A DNA stretch of 64,000 bases from Plantago ovata (taxonomy: Eukaryota; Streptophyta; Magnoliopsida; Lamiales; Plantaginaceae). Location: positions 21,529,566-21,593,565 of the forward strand of contig CM051458.1 of assembly GCA_028274465.1 (NCBI GenBank). The letters are read 5' to 3'. The notes below the pieces were generated by a model that saw only the letters and a list, made by a program, of their open reading frames with translations, did not search any database and was not told the DNA's origin. Position 1 is the stretch's first letter; the number at the start of each line of letters is the position of its first letter. This document shows, one piece after another, positions 34,750 to 45,740 of the stretch. The position numbers were made by a program, and so were the translations under genes.

Positions 34750-36130
34750 TTGGTGGCGTAAAGAATATGTAAGTACGCATACAATCATACACTTTAAAAT
34801 GGTATGAGGTATTTTGGATGATTTCAAAATCAAACCTGTTTCGGATCGGGTCAAAAGCCGATAATATCGTACAAGTGAGATGTACAGTATTAATTTGACA
34901 TAGCCATGAGAGCCTTATGAGTGATACAAAAATCAAACTTGTGTGTAACTATAATCCCCGCATCCAAATCGCTTAATTATGAGTGAACGGGATAAATGGT
35001 ATATATGTTAAATCATCACTCTCACATGGTATGGGGCCGTTTGAGTGTTATCAAAAGTAAATCCGTGAGGACTCATGTCCAAAGCGGATAATATCATACC
35101 ATCGAGACGTGTGTGGGTTCGTCATTGGTGACCTCGCCGGCCCAACATGCCGGGTCTCAGCCCATTAGTGGCCGGGTCATTGCAAATGGTATCAGGTCAG
35201 GGATTATCTGAAATTGCAGGAACTAAGTGCCATGCGGGGCAAAGTGCTATACCGTATGGGCGGTGGAGCCACCTCTTGATCCCGTAGGGGCCATCTCTGG
35301 TCTAAATTATGATGACATATTTAGAACTAACGCCATAAAACTAAGTATGTATATAGCGATTAAGAGGTCCTCACATTTTATTGAAATAAAGATAAGTAAA
35401 AAAATATGTTATCTCGAGTATTAGTGATTATTTTAGCTCAAAATAATATCAAATATTTGAGTTCACACTATGTGGCATTTTGCCCAAATATTATTTTCTA
35501 AATTAGTTTATCGCATCTTAATTTATTTTTTATTTTTTATAAAAATTCATTTAATTTTGTAACCCCCACCTATCAAAATAAAAAATTGTTAAAGGTCCTC
35601 ATGGCATGACCAACTCCTGGGGTCGGTTACAAAACTTGGCCAGGCTACAAAATTTTGGATTAAAAAAATAAAGTAAGACTTGACTAAAATAATGGTGTAA
35701 TCTTATTGATTAGCCGAGTACAAAAGCGTCAACTTTTATTGCGGGCATAAAGAATATGTAAGTCGGCATACAATCATATACTTTAAAATGGTATGAGGTA
35801 TTTTGGATGATTTCAAAATCAAACCTGTGTCGGATCGGGTCAAAAGCGGATAATATCGTACAAGTGAGATGTACAGTATTAATTTGAAATAGTCATGACG
35901 CCTTATAAGTGATTCAAAAATCAAACCTGTGTAACTGTAATCCCCACATCCACATCGCTTAATTATGAGTGAACTGGATAAAGGGTATATATGTTAGACC
36001 ATCACTCTCGCATTCTATGAGGCCTTTTGGGTATTATAAAAAGTAAATCCGTGAGGGCTCAGGTCTAAAGCGGATAATATCATACCATCGTGACGTGTGT
36101 GGATTCGTCATTGGTAACCTTGCTGGCCCA
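34750..36130 (+). repeat. Direct duplication containing TRIM LTR relics
   Basis: About 34753-35135 and 35745-36130 match (ATAAAGAATATGTAAG, CAAACCTGT, TCGGATCGGGTCAAAAGC, GGATAATATC). Each copy holds a decayed LTR of the TGTAAC...TRIM family (starting 34944 and 35930). The first is followed by TGGTATCAGGTC at 35187, close to the initiator-tRNA-Met primer site. So these relics read in plus, opposite to the intact copy at 59862. Confidence 0.65.
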
Positions 36131-36796
36131 AAGGGTAGGAAGCAAAAGAGCAACAAGCGTGGTTGAATTTATTATGTGCCACCGCAACAAAGTTGTGGTA
36201 TAAGATTATGGAATTTGTAGATTGGTTTTTTAATGTTAAGATGGTGCTATTTGGCGTGAATGACGGGGAAGTTGAATTCAATGTGCGCGATGATATATTT
36301 ATTCGTGGTACAACATATCAAATCACTGTGATAGTCGAGAGAAAATATCATTCTGTTCTAGATCATGTTAGTGATGGCATGTATTTCCTATATAGAGCCA
36401 TTTTTACCACTATATAAGTTGAAAATATATTCAAGCCCTAAATAGAGAATTTATAAGATTAGAGGGGCATCATAAAACTAAAAGTACTCCGCTACCAAAT
36501 CAAAACACTAATCAATGACAACTTTGGTTCGAAATTTAAAAGCTGACCATTTTTGCTCCAATTAATGAGGTGGTTGCTTAGATTATTAACTATATTATAC
36601 AGTTATGTTTGGGAAAACTCAATTGAGTTATAAGTTCAGACAGTATATATCCGAATGAACCTAGCAATGTATAGATTACTAAAAGACATTACAAATATAA
36701 GAAATTTATTTGATGATTATTATTTGAGTACATCTAAAATCGGTCATGTACGCATATCATTGTATTATGATATTGTCCTTTACTTCACACCGTTAC

Positions 36797-37370
36797 TGTA
36801 ACGACCCGGCCTATTGGGCCGGTGAGGTTACTCATGACGGTCCCACACATGTCTCCATGATATGATATTGTCCACTTCAGGATTGAGTCCGCATGGGTTT
36901 ACTTTTAGTATCACCCAAAAGGCATCATATCATGTGAGAGTGGTGGTCTAACATATATACTCTTCATCCTATTCACTCATAAGCGATGTGGGGTGCGGGG
37001 TATTACAATCTACTCCCCTTAAATTCTCGACGTCCTCGTCGAGACTTGTGGGTTACAATCTGTCCCGGTGCCAACCATCCGTGCAGGATTCTAGAGCCGG
37101 TCCCTACGGGCTCAAGAGGTGGCTCCACCGCCCATATGTTGTGGCACTTTGTCCCGCATGACACATAATTTCTGCAATTTCAGATAATCCCGCTCTGGTA
37201 CCACTTGTAACGATCCGTCCACAAATGGGTCGAGACCACCCTGTTGGGCCGGCGAGGTTACGAATGACGAACCCACACACATTTCAATGGTATGATATTA
37301 TCCGCTTTAGACCTGAGCCCGCACGGATTTTCTTTTGATCACACCCAAAAGGCCTCACAACTACACCATA
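36797..37370 (-). mobile_element. TRIM retrotransposon, 3' LTR truncated
   Basis: A 211-bp LTR (36797-37007, TGTAACGACC to TATTACA) and a partial second LTR from 37206, with about 200 bp between. On the minus strand the primer site TGGTACCAGAGC follows the LTR, at 37192-37203. The right LTR loses homology near 37370. It has no coding capacity. It belongs to the family of the intact TRIM at 59862-60415. Confidence 0.7.
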
Positions 37371-38133
37371 CACATAATTTGTCCACTTTTTTTTTCTTGG
37401 AACGGCAAAAAACTTTGAAAATAATATTGTCCACTTAGAAGACACGAACTTGCTTCTGAAATAACTCAAAAGGTGTCAGACCATATTAGTTTGCATATCT
37501 ACGTATATAGTATCTCACTCTATCTCAACTGACGCAACAATAACTGGTGGATGCTATCTAAATTCAACTACTACGTAGAATATAGGGGCAACAACGACAT
37601 AACGTAATATTTGACATCTTGAACGCATTACTTGTAGTAAACAATGAGTTGTAGAAATTGGAATTTTTTTGGGGGTGTAAATTTTAGGGATTTGATTAAA
37701 TTGATTAATTCACTTGTTTAGCAAGAAAATATGGATTTGAAAAGTTGATTAATATCAACGATCGGCATGCCCATATCGACCTAGATTGTTTCGTAGTTTT
37801 TCAATATAACTATTGTCATTGGACATGCTACAAACATATTGGTTGTAGACTAATTAAATTTCATTAGAGTGTGAACTCGGTTTACCATGAAGGACATATT
37901 TAACAATTTCTAGCTTTCATATCTTAATAGATTGAGCAACAATGACATAACATAATTCTAAATGGACATAGTTTACTTTTTTCTATATATAAATATTTTC
38001 AAATGGTAGACATATAGACAATCATGGACTTTTATGTAGAAGACACCAAAAATTATAGGCATTTTGGTATTACTTGTGGTAAACAATGAGTTGTAGAATT
38101 TTTATTTATTTATTTATTTATTTTTTATTTTTT

Positions 38134-39343
38134 TGGTAAATTTTAGAGATTGATTAAATTGATTAATTCACTTGTTTAGCAATAAATTATGGATTGAAAT
38201 CACGATCGGCATGCCCATATCGACCTTGACTGTTTCGTAGTTTTACAATATGACTATTGTCATTGGCCATGCTACAAACATATTGGTTGTAGACTAATTA
38301 AATCTCATTAGAGTGTGAGCTCGGTTATGAAGGACATTTAACAATTTTTTATTTTGATAGGTAGGGGTTATAAAATTAAATGACGTTTTATGAAACAATA
38401 AAAAAAATTAAAATGCAATAAACTAATTTTGAAAATAATTTTTGCGCAAAATGCGACATAGTGTGAACACACCTCTAAAAATCTTTCAACATTTATTAAA
38501 ATCATTTTGATATTACATATACTTAAATTTCTTATTGATTTATTCAGTCATTATTATATATGTATCACCGTATGTATGTACTATGTAGAAATGAATATGT
38601 ATTTAATGATTTTTTATTTTTTTTTTGTTAATCAACTTGGATGACAATTAATTAAATTGTAGTAGTATTAATGAAATGGGAGTTACAAACCATAAATAAA
38701 AAAAAGATAACGAAATACAATAAAATTAGATTTTTTTTTTTTCTTGGTAAATTTTAGGGATTGATTAAATTGATTAATTCACTTGTTTATCAAGAAATTA
38801 TGGATTTGAAATCACGATCGGCATGTCCATATCGACCTTGACTGTTTCGTAGTTTTTCAATATGACTATTGTCATTGGCCATGCTACAAACATATTGGTT
38901 GTAGACTAATTAAATCTCATTAGAGTGTGAGCTCGGTTATGAAGGACATTAACAATTTTTTATTTTGATAGGTAGGGGTTATAAAATTAAATGACGTTTT
39001 ATGAAACAATAAAAAAAATTAAAATGCAATAAACTAATTTAGAAAATAATTTTTGCGCAAAATGCGACATAGTGTGAACACACCTCTAAAAGTCTTTTAA
39101 CTTTTATTAAAATTATTTTGATATTACATATACTTAAATTTCTTATTGATTCAGTCATTATTATATATGTATCACCGTATGTATGTACTATGTAGAAATG
39201 AATATGTATTTAATGATGCTTTTTTTATTTTTTTTGTTGTGAATCAACTTGGATGACAATTAATTAAATTGTAGTAGTATTAATGAAATGGGAGTTACAA
39301 ACTATAAATAAAAAAGATTTTAAAATACAATAAAATAATTTGG
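38134..39343. repeat. 611-bp tandem repeat in Helitron 1
   Basis: Two near-identical units start at 38134 and 38745 (TGGTAAATTTTAG), and a partial third copy lies at about 37675-37925. Each unit contains GATCGGCATG.CCATATCGACC and ends with the CACATAGTGTGAACACA block, which also occurs inverted near the Helitron 5' end (34050, 35460). Confidence 0.8.
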
Positions 39344-39425
39344 ACACATTGGTCCAGTGGCAAAAGCACAAGTCTCTTAACCAATAGGTGCCAGGTTCGA
39401 ATCCGGTTACAATAATTATTTTTGG
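39344..39425 (+). repeat. tRNA-like SINE fragment
   Basis: A box-like TGGTCCAGTGG (39350-39360) and a perfect B box GGTTCGAATCC (39394-39404), 33 bases apart, as in internal pol III promoters of tRNAs and SINEs. Acceptor and T stems do not close well, so this is not called a functional tRNA. Confidence 0.45.
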
Positions 39426-40544
39426 ACTTTTTTAATCTTTTTCCCTTTTGGAAACATCGTGAAAACATAACGGATACACTAATTCAAATGGTTTATTTGT
39501 GTAATAATGCCACATAGTGTGAACACAATTGCAATGATGCTCTTTGCTCAAATAAAAACCTAGCTTTCATATATTAGTATCTTTGAGGAACTTCTTATTA
39601 TTTATACCTTGTCATAAGAAATTCGTTTGGTTAATTATTATTGTCGTATTAATTGTCATGAGATGTTTCCCAATACAATCGGAGCCTGGTATTATATCTG
39701 TGTCAAATTCTTGTAGGTGAATCAACTGCACCGAGTGGCTCAAACCCAATAGCCATGATGGAATATACTACATGAAGAAAGCAGCGCAAGAGGAGAAGTT
39801 GAGACTGCCCAGGAAGCAAATTATTATAGAGGGCGGGATGATATATGTGTAAAATGTTAAATATACAGTATTTCTTAGAACATTATGGTTCTCTCACTTT
39901 TTTATCTTGCCAAATTTCTATAGCAGTTAGTTATGCAATGACCATTAACAAAAGTTAGGGATAATCTTTCGCCAATCTTTTTAAACTCTTTTATTATTTT
40001 TGTTATTATTTGATACAAAACCATCAATTTATGTACAATAAATATATCTTCAACTCTTTTATTTCTTTTGTTATTATTTGATACAAAACTATCAATTTAT
40101 CCGCAATTATTCGTGAGATGTGGAATATCTTTTTGGGCAACGGCTAAACTAATATACTCTTTTCCTACTCATACACTACTCCTTAACCACCTTAGCACTA
40201 CAAATATTCAAACAACATAGGGTCTTGATTTATATGCCCCACCATATTACTCTAATGCCCTTACCACCCGGGCACCCTTAAAAGTCCATCAAATTTGTAT
40301 TCGGTATATTTACGTAATATTGAAACTATACCGTGGCATCGCCACGGGCTATAACTAGTTTCTATGATAAATAGGGGAGGAGCACAGTAATTAGTGGAAT
40401 AGATATTAAAAATTTTAAAAAGCACCCCTGTGAAAGCTCACATTTGAGAAATAAGAGCACTATTTACGGGATGTTCAAATTTTCACCCCTAAAATTGCTC
40501 CTAAGACCACCCGCATCAGTGGTTTAAGGCTAAGGCCAGTTTAA

Positions 40545-40629
40545 GGCCTTAAACTGGCCTTAGCCGCGTTTAAGCAGTTTTCGTCTGCATCAGTGACTGC
40601 TTAAACGCGGCTAAGGCCAGTTTAAGGCC
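40545..40629. repeat. 34-bp-arm perfect hairpin at the left end of Harbinger 2
   Basis: Arms 40545-40578 and 40596-40629 are exact reverse complements around a 17-base loop. An adjacent CTAAGGCCAGTTTAAGG (from 40530) can pair with the first arm as an alternative stem. A homopolymer T tract follows from 40638. Confidence 0.92.
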
Positions 40630-40636
40630 TGCCACG

Positions 40637-40670
<34 letters not shown>

Positions 40671-40881
40671 GTTAAGGTAAAGAAAAAGGAAGATTGTTTG
40701 TAAAGAATTTCATACGAAATCAAGTAAATCACGAATATATTACATTAAGTTGTACCGAATTTGAAACACACAATATTACAACAAGTTCTGCTTAATTGAA
40801 AACAAACGATTGAAACAAACAACTGAAACTGAAAACAAACAACTGAAACAATTGAAAATGCAAACAACATTCTAATGGAAA

Positions 40882-42293
40882 CTAAGGCCTCATCCTCCGA
40901 ATGTGTTCAATCAAGTCATGTTTGAGTGCGTCATGCTGGATGTAACTCTCCATCATCCTTTGATTCTTCCTGTAATCAACAAAATCATTCAGAACAGATG
41001 GACGTGTTGTGATTGTCACGTCCCTAAGGATGTCTGCATTGTACTGCAAGTTGCCTTCGGCGCATTCCTTAAGCCAGTCTTCGATTGCTTGGTCGTAGTT
41101 TAAGTAATTGTCACGCTCATCCTCGACTATCATGTTGTGAAGAACGATGCAACAATCCATTATCTGTTGGAGTTGTAGCCTGCTATGTGGAAGGGCCGGA
41201 TGCTTGATAATATGAAACCGAGCTTGTATAACTCCAAAAGCACGTTCCACATCTTTCCGGAAAGATTCTTGGCGCGTGCTGAACTTCTGTAGTTTGTGAG
41301 TCGTAGGATTGGGAACGGCAGGTACGAATGTTGCCCAATTTAGGTAGATGCCATCGACTAGGTAGTAAGGCATGTTATACTCACGACCATTGATATGAAA
41401 GCGCACGTCAGGTGACACACCGTTGAGGAGATCGTCGAACAAATGTGATCGTTCGAGCACCGTCTTATCATTGAATTTTCCAGAAAGTCCAAAGAATGAA
41501 TGCCAGATCCAAGTATCTTGGGTGCAACAGCTTCGAGAATAAGAGTGGGCTTTCCGCTCCTGCCTTGAAATTGACCGGCCCACGCCTTTGGACAATTCTT
41601 CCACTCCCAGTGCATACAATCGACACTTCCAATTATCCCGGGGAAGCCTCTACTTGCGTTGATTGCAAGAAGCCTTCTCAAATCATTTTCAGTAGGCTTC
41701 CGCATGTAATCCGTGCCAAAGCGTTGTACGACTGCGATACATAATCGATTAAGACATTTAATAGTCGTGCTTTCACCCATTCTGCAATACTCATCAACAC
41801 CGTCTGCGCAAAGCCCATAGGCTATCATTTTCATGACTGCGGTAAACTTTTGGTAAGGGGTTAAACTCGGTGTACCAGCCGCATTGACGCTGTCGTGGAA
41901 GTAGGTGTCCGTCTCCATCACACCGGCCATCACTCTGTCGAACAATTCCCTCCTCATCCGGAACCTCCGTCTGAATTGGTTTGCGTAGGTAGCTCTTGGA
42001 GCAAAGTAGTCATCGTACAATTGCACTCCCCATTGCATTCTACTCCTATCAATGTACGCACGTTTCTTCTTTTCTTTTTGTGGCTTCTTTGATCGTTCTT
42101 CATACTGCATGGATTGTTCTATCATGCTTGGCAAGTTTTGGATGAACTGCTTTTCCATTACTTTGTAGTTCGAGGACGAACCACCATCATTGAATTGTTG
42201 GTTGAATTGTGGGTAGAATTCTGGGTAGATTTCTGCAGTAAAGTTTTGGAGGAAGCTATCGGTGGATGAAGATGATGAAGATGATGAAGACAT
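40882..42293 (-). pseudogene. PIF/Harbinger transposase with one frameshift
   Basis: Starts at the ATG at 42293 with a serine run. The first frame (to about 41520) has QFRRRFRMRRELFDRV and GSVDCMHWEWKNCP, the first catalytic Asp. Near 41515-41525 the frame changes, and the second frame carries DTWIWHSFFGLSGKFNDKTVL (second Asp) and KDVERAFGVIQARF (Glu), ending at 40882 with HDLIEHIRRMRP. All three catalytic residues survive and only this one shift is seen. Sequence and layout follow the Harbinger 1 transposase, yet are clearly divergent. Confidence 0.88.
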
Positions 42294-42399
42294 GATTATC
42301 TTTCGAGGGTGGAAGTGGTTGTGGATGCAATTGGATTGTGTTGGTTGGTGTGTCTGATTGTAAGTTCTGAGATGCTATTAAATAGAGAAAGTCAGCTGG

Positions 42400-42605
42400 A
42401 AAATTCAAATTCAAATTCAAATTAAAGATAAGATTCCCGACAAATTCAAATTCAAATTAAAGATAAGATTCCCGACAAATTCAAATTAAAGATCAGATTC
42501 CCGACAAATTCAAATTCAAATTAAAGATATGATTCCCGACAGATTCAAATTCAAATTAAAGATAAGATTCCTGACAAATTCATTTCAAATTCAAATTTCA
42601 AATTT
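42400..42605. repeat. 35-bp minisatellite between the two Harbinger 2 genes
   Basis: About five copies of a unit built from AAATTCAAATTCAAATTA plus AAGATAAGATTCCCGAC. One copy lacks one AAATTC step. The matching position in Harbinger 1 holds a simpler AAATTC repeat. Confidence 0.9.
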
Positions 42606-42748
42606 CAAACAACACACTGATTTTATTACAACGGACATCGATCTCTCACGAAAAGGAAATACAAGCACACCACACTTGGACATAAAATTAAAATACGAAC
42701 AAAGCACACATGCATTAAAGTAAAATAAAAGCAGACCACCATTTCTGC

Positions 42749-43921
42749 CTACTCATCAGGAAACAACTCCATCTTAAGACGGTCGAACACTAGCTGCTCA
42801 TCAGGCATTAAATCACGGACAACCTTTTTTGCTAGATATTTGGTATACATCTTCAACTTCTTGAAACGTAGTTCTTCATCTTGTCTCTTTTGTTGTTTCT
42901 CGGTTATCTCCTGGAAATAGAGAAACTTATGTTGGTCAAGCTCAATTGAAGCCGGATAAGTCATGGTGAACCGCAACATTTCTTCACTTATCGGACTTGA
43001 GCTAGAATTTCCATTTCTAGCCAACCTCTTGGCCACGTCACGTCCCATGGGATGTTTCTCCGGGGAGGTCACGACAAATGAACGTTTGCTCCCACCACTA
43101 CTACCAGCACCCGCAGATGCCATTGGCTCATCTTCTCCCTCGTCACCACCACCACCGGCCTCTCCCTCCCGAGGCCTGTTCACATAATCATCCCAGCGTA
43201 AGTATTCCGCATGCTCCGGATACTTCTTCACGACATTCCATTGCTCCATATATGTGAAGTCCTCATTTTTCTTTGCTCTGTAGAGATCCTGGGAGTACGA
43301 AATTATTTGTTCATCGGTGTAGTTACCACTACGTTGACCAAGGAACTTGTGTGCTTTTTCGTGGCAGATAACCCACACAGATATGTGTTTTTTAAGCAAC
43401 TGCAATCTCCCCCGGAGTGAGTCCTTGGTGCGCACATTCATATCAGAAATCATCCCATCCCTACGGGCGTTTTCGTATCTTTCGGACACCTTTCTGAAGA
43501 TCGACTTGAGGTCTTGGTTCGTGCCGGTGATTGGGCACTGGCAAACCTCCGCGTAAGCAGTCAGAATGACCTCGTCCTCATGAATGTTGAAGTTGTGTCT
43601 CTTAGAACCACCACCACCAACTTTTTTAGCGGCTTTCTCTTTTCCTTTGCCACGACCACATGTTCTTTCCTCGGCCACGGGCGGCTCCGGATGAGTCTCA
43701 CGAACAATCTCAGGGTATTGTTGAGAATCATAGAACATGGGTGTTTGTGAGGGTGGACTGTTGAAATACGGAACATACGGAGTTTCAGTTGGGTTTTGGA
43801 AAAGAGCTCGGTTAGGTGGGGGGGAGGGGGTTGGACGAAACATGTCATTCATGATAGAATCGTATCGTTCAGGATCGTTGTTTTTCAAGTAATTAAGATA
43901 GTGTTGTTGCTCGGGAGTCAT
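42749..43921 (-). CDS. PIF/Harbinger Myb/SANT-like DNA-binding protein, intact
   Basis: A 390-residue uninterrupted frame from the ATG at 43921. In this superfamily the protein binds the element ends and helps bring the transposase to the nucleus. A Pro-rich N-terminus is followed by a basic stretch (RGKGKEKAAKKVGGGGSKR), a trihelix/Myb-like domain (FNIHEDEVILTAYAEVCQ, DSLRGRLQLLKKHISVW), an acidic Gly-rich linker, a NAM-associated motif (HPMGRDVAKRLAR) and a charged helical tail ending MELFPDE. A TATAAATA box (minus strand, 44037-44044) lies 116 bases upstream, in a TTGGTGTCTATTTATAGA context shared with Harbinger 1. Confidence 0.9.
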   Translation of the reverse strand: MTPEQQHYLNYLKNNDPERYDSIMNDMFRPTPSPPPNRALFQNPTETPYVPYFNSPPSQTPMFYDSQQYPEIVRETHPEPPVAEERTCGRGKGKEKAAKKVGGGGSKRHNFNIHEDEVILTAYAEVCQCPITGTNQDLKSIFRKVSERYENARRDGMISDMNVRTKDSLRGRLQLLKKHISVWVICHEKAHKFLGQRSGNYTDEQIISYSQDLYRAKKNEDFTYMEQWNVVKKYPEHAEYLRWDDYVNRPREGEAGGGGDEGEDEPMASAGAGSSGGSKRSFVVTSPEKHPMGRDVAKRLARNGNSSSSPISEEMLRFTMTYPASIELDQHKFLYFQEITEKQQKRQDEELRFKKLKMYTKYLAKKVVRDLMPDEQLVFDRLKMELFPDE

Positions 43922-44224
43922 TTTGGTGGATGGAAAAAATGGAAAGGAAAAGAGTTGAGAGAGTGTTTTGAATTTAATTAAGAAGAGAAAAATGAGTTGG
44001 AGAAATTGTGAGCAAACATATCCAAGATTGGTGTCTATTTATAGATCTCGAAAAGTTCTATCCGTTGGTAATTTTTATTTATTTTTTGCATTTTTATTTT
44101 AAAAGTTATGACCATTTGAAATTTAAATGGAAAAGTAAAAAAAAATTTAAAAAAAAGTAAACTAAAGTGGTGGACTCCACGCCACTTGCTGCTCCGTGTT
44201 TATGTTAAACGCGGTTGTAGCCCA

Positions 44225-44275
44225 AAACGCGGCTTGGGCCGCGTTTAATGTCCCCTTAAGCACGCTTAAGGGGAC
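44225..44275. repeat. Subterminal palindromes, right end of Harbinger 2
   Basis: AAACGCGGC-TTGG-GCCGCGTTT (44225-44246) and GTCCCCTTAAG-CACG-CTTAAGGGGAC (44250-44275). The AAACGCGG core also occurs at 44207 and in both arms of the left-end hairpin. Confidence 0.85.
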
Positions 44276-44292
44276 TGATGTGGCCAGTCTAA

Positions 44293-44900
44293 CCGCATCC
44301 CCTAAATATTAAAACCTCCCTATATGTTATGTGATAATGTCAAGACTCTTAAAACTTTCCTATTTCAATCATAAAAAAATAAAAATAATAATTCAGTAGT
44401 ACCTTTTATATATTTAGTTTATATATTTATTTATTTTATATTTATTATTTATTTATTTATGATACTTATTTATTTATTTATATATTTTATTTATTTATCT
44501 ATTTTACATATTTATTTATTTATTTTATATATATATATATATATATATGTTGGACCATAATTTTAGGAGAGTTTTTAGGAGGGTATAAGTTTGAGATGGA
44601 ATTTAAGATCTCCCTAGAAAATAAGGCTAGATTTATGTGGGCCCATCATTTTAGGTATCCTGAAGTTTAGTTGTTTTTTATCAATTTATTAAGTTTTATT
44701 TTGAATTTAGGATAGGAGTGTATTATAGGTATCGTGCGACCAAACTTATGTTGAGATTGAATTTCCATATAACAATGTATTTAGTTGATAGTTTAACTTT
44801 ATGAGTACTTGAGACTAGAGGTGGTTGTATTGCTAATCGATATTAGGATATTAATCAAGGAATTAGAGATCTGTAATATAAAGTTATGGTTATTTCCTAT
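44293..44900. other. Low-complexity AT spacer
   Basis: TTTA/TTTAT microsatellite (about 44400-44525) and a (TA)n run (about 44526-44548). No gene seen. Confidence 0.6.
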
Positions 44901-45163
44901 TCCATCCATCCGTTATCTCAAAAAAGCTTTCTGGTTTAACTTTTTCCGCTCAACAGTTTCGATTGACTCCCAATTACTCTTAAACTATAATAATAATAAA
45001 GAATGTAATGAAATTGTATTATGAAAATTTAGGTTCTATATTTTCATAATATAATTTCGTTAAATATTTTATCATTATAATTTAAAAGTAATCGGGAGTC
45101 AAAGTTGAAAATTGTTGACCGAAAAAAATCAAACTAGAAAGTTCCTGATAGAACGGAGGGACT
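44901..45163. mobile_element. Stowaway-like MITE
   Basis: The left end (CCATCCGTTATCTCAAAAAAG) and the right end in reverse (CCCTCCGTTCTATCAGGAAC) form a long imperfect inverted repeat that continues through TTTCTGGTTT and GACTCCCAATTACT. The CCCTCCGT core and TA flanks (44899-44900, 45164-45165) fit Tc1/mariner-derived Stowaway elements. It is non-coding. Confidence 0.65.
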
Positions 45164-45515
45164 TAATTATCCAAAACCAATCCATGTGGTAATAGAGTTC
45201 ATTCGTAGATTCATAATATGAGAATGTTAGTAGTACAATATATATTATCATTGGCAGTAGTGTTAGTCATAGATATCATAGCCTCCAGACCACGAGTTAA
45301 CAGGCGAACTGGGATTTAGCCACGATTAATGGCGGACAGGAGGAATTGGTGTACAGAATCTACCAGATGAAGCCTAACGAAATCATCACCTAGAGAACAA
45401 GGCGGGAGAAAGTTAAGTTGATAATGATACTACAAAACATAAAACATAAGCACATCTTCGGTCATAGCAGCACTGACATGAAAATGAAAAGCATTATCAT
45501 CAGAAGGTACCAACG

Positions 45516-45740
45516 TTGATTCTGCTTAATGTTATTGATAGTAGGCCAAGGGTGAATCCACCACTGCCTGCTACATACAATGGAAATGCCGTGCTGCCTC
45601 TTGGAGTGTCATTTACTTATGAAGAGATCAAGAAAGGAACCTTTACAAACGTGCTGGAAAGAACACAGAGTTTTGGTCAAATGACGGATGAGTATGCAAA
45701 GTCCAATTTCGACTGGTTAGACTTAGAACTCATTACATGA
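45516..45740 (+). pseudogene. BAHD acyltransferase fragment (hydroxycinnamoyltransferase-like)
   Basis: VIDSRPRVNPPLPATYNGNAVLPLG matches the conserved stretch near the middle of BAHD acyltransferases (usually VDGRSRL.PPLP..YFGN), and ANSNFDWLDLEL-type text after it fits the following helix. The DFGWG motif and the rest of the enzyme are absent, and the frame stops at 45740. No catalytic HXXXD segment is in reach. It is a gene scrap. Confidence 0.6.

Larger units (their letters stand above)
33980..40358 (+). mobile_element. Non-autonomous Helitron 1
   Basis: The 3' end has the Helitron signature: the hairpin CCGTGGC-ATC-GCCACGG (40331-40347), a short spacer and CTAG (40355-40358) followed by host T. 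The 5' end starts TC after host A at 33980, in a (TCTA)n run leading to TTAATATATGAAAGCTAGG, a start typical of plant Helitrons. No Rep/helicase frame exists inside. It holds TRIM relics in both orientations, a 611-bp tandem repeat, a tRNA-like SINE fragment, and an inverted copy of its own 5' end near 39510-39585. Confidence 0.7.
40505..44289 (-). mobile_element. PIF/Harbinger DNA transposon 2, complete with TIRs and TAA target sites
   Basis: Ends GACCACCCGCATCAGT and, in reverse, GACTGGCCACATCAGT are inverted repeats. TAA lies directly outside on both sides (40502-40504, 44290-44292), the usual 3-bp PIF/Harbinger duplication. Inside are a transposase with one frameshift and an intact Myb-like gene, both minus, separated by a minisatellite. 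Subterminal palindromes occur at both ends. Confidence 0.9.

Noticed and set aside
36163-36417. 84-codon ORF in Helitron 1
   Set aside because: No recognisable motif, flanked by TRIM relics. Not enough support for a gene.
42400-42605. CRISPR-like regular repeats
   Set aside because: There are no unique spacers; the repeat is continuous and lies inside a plant transposon.
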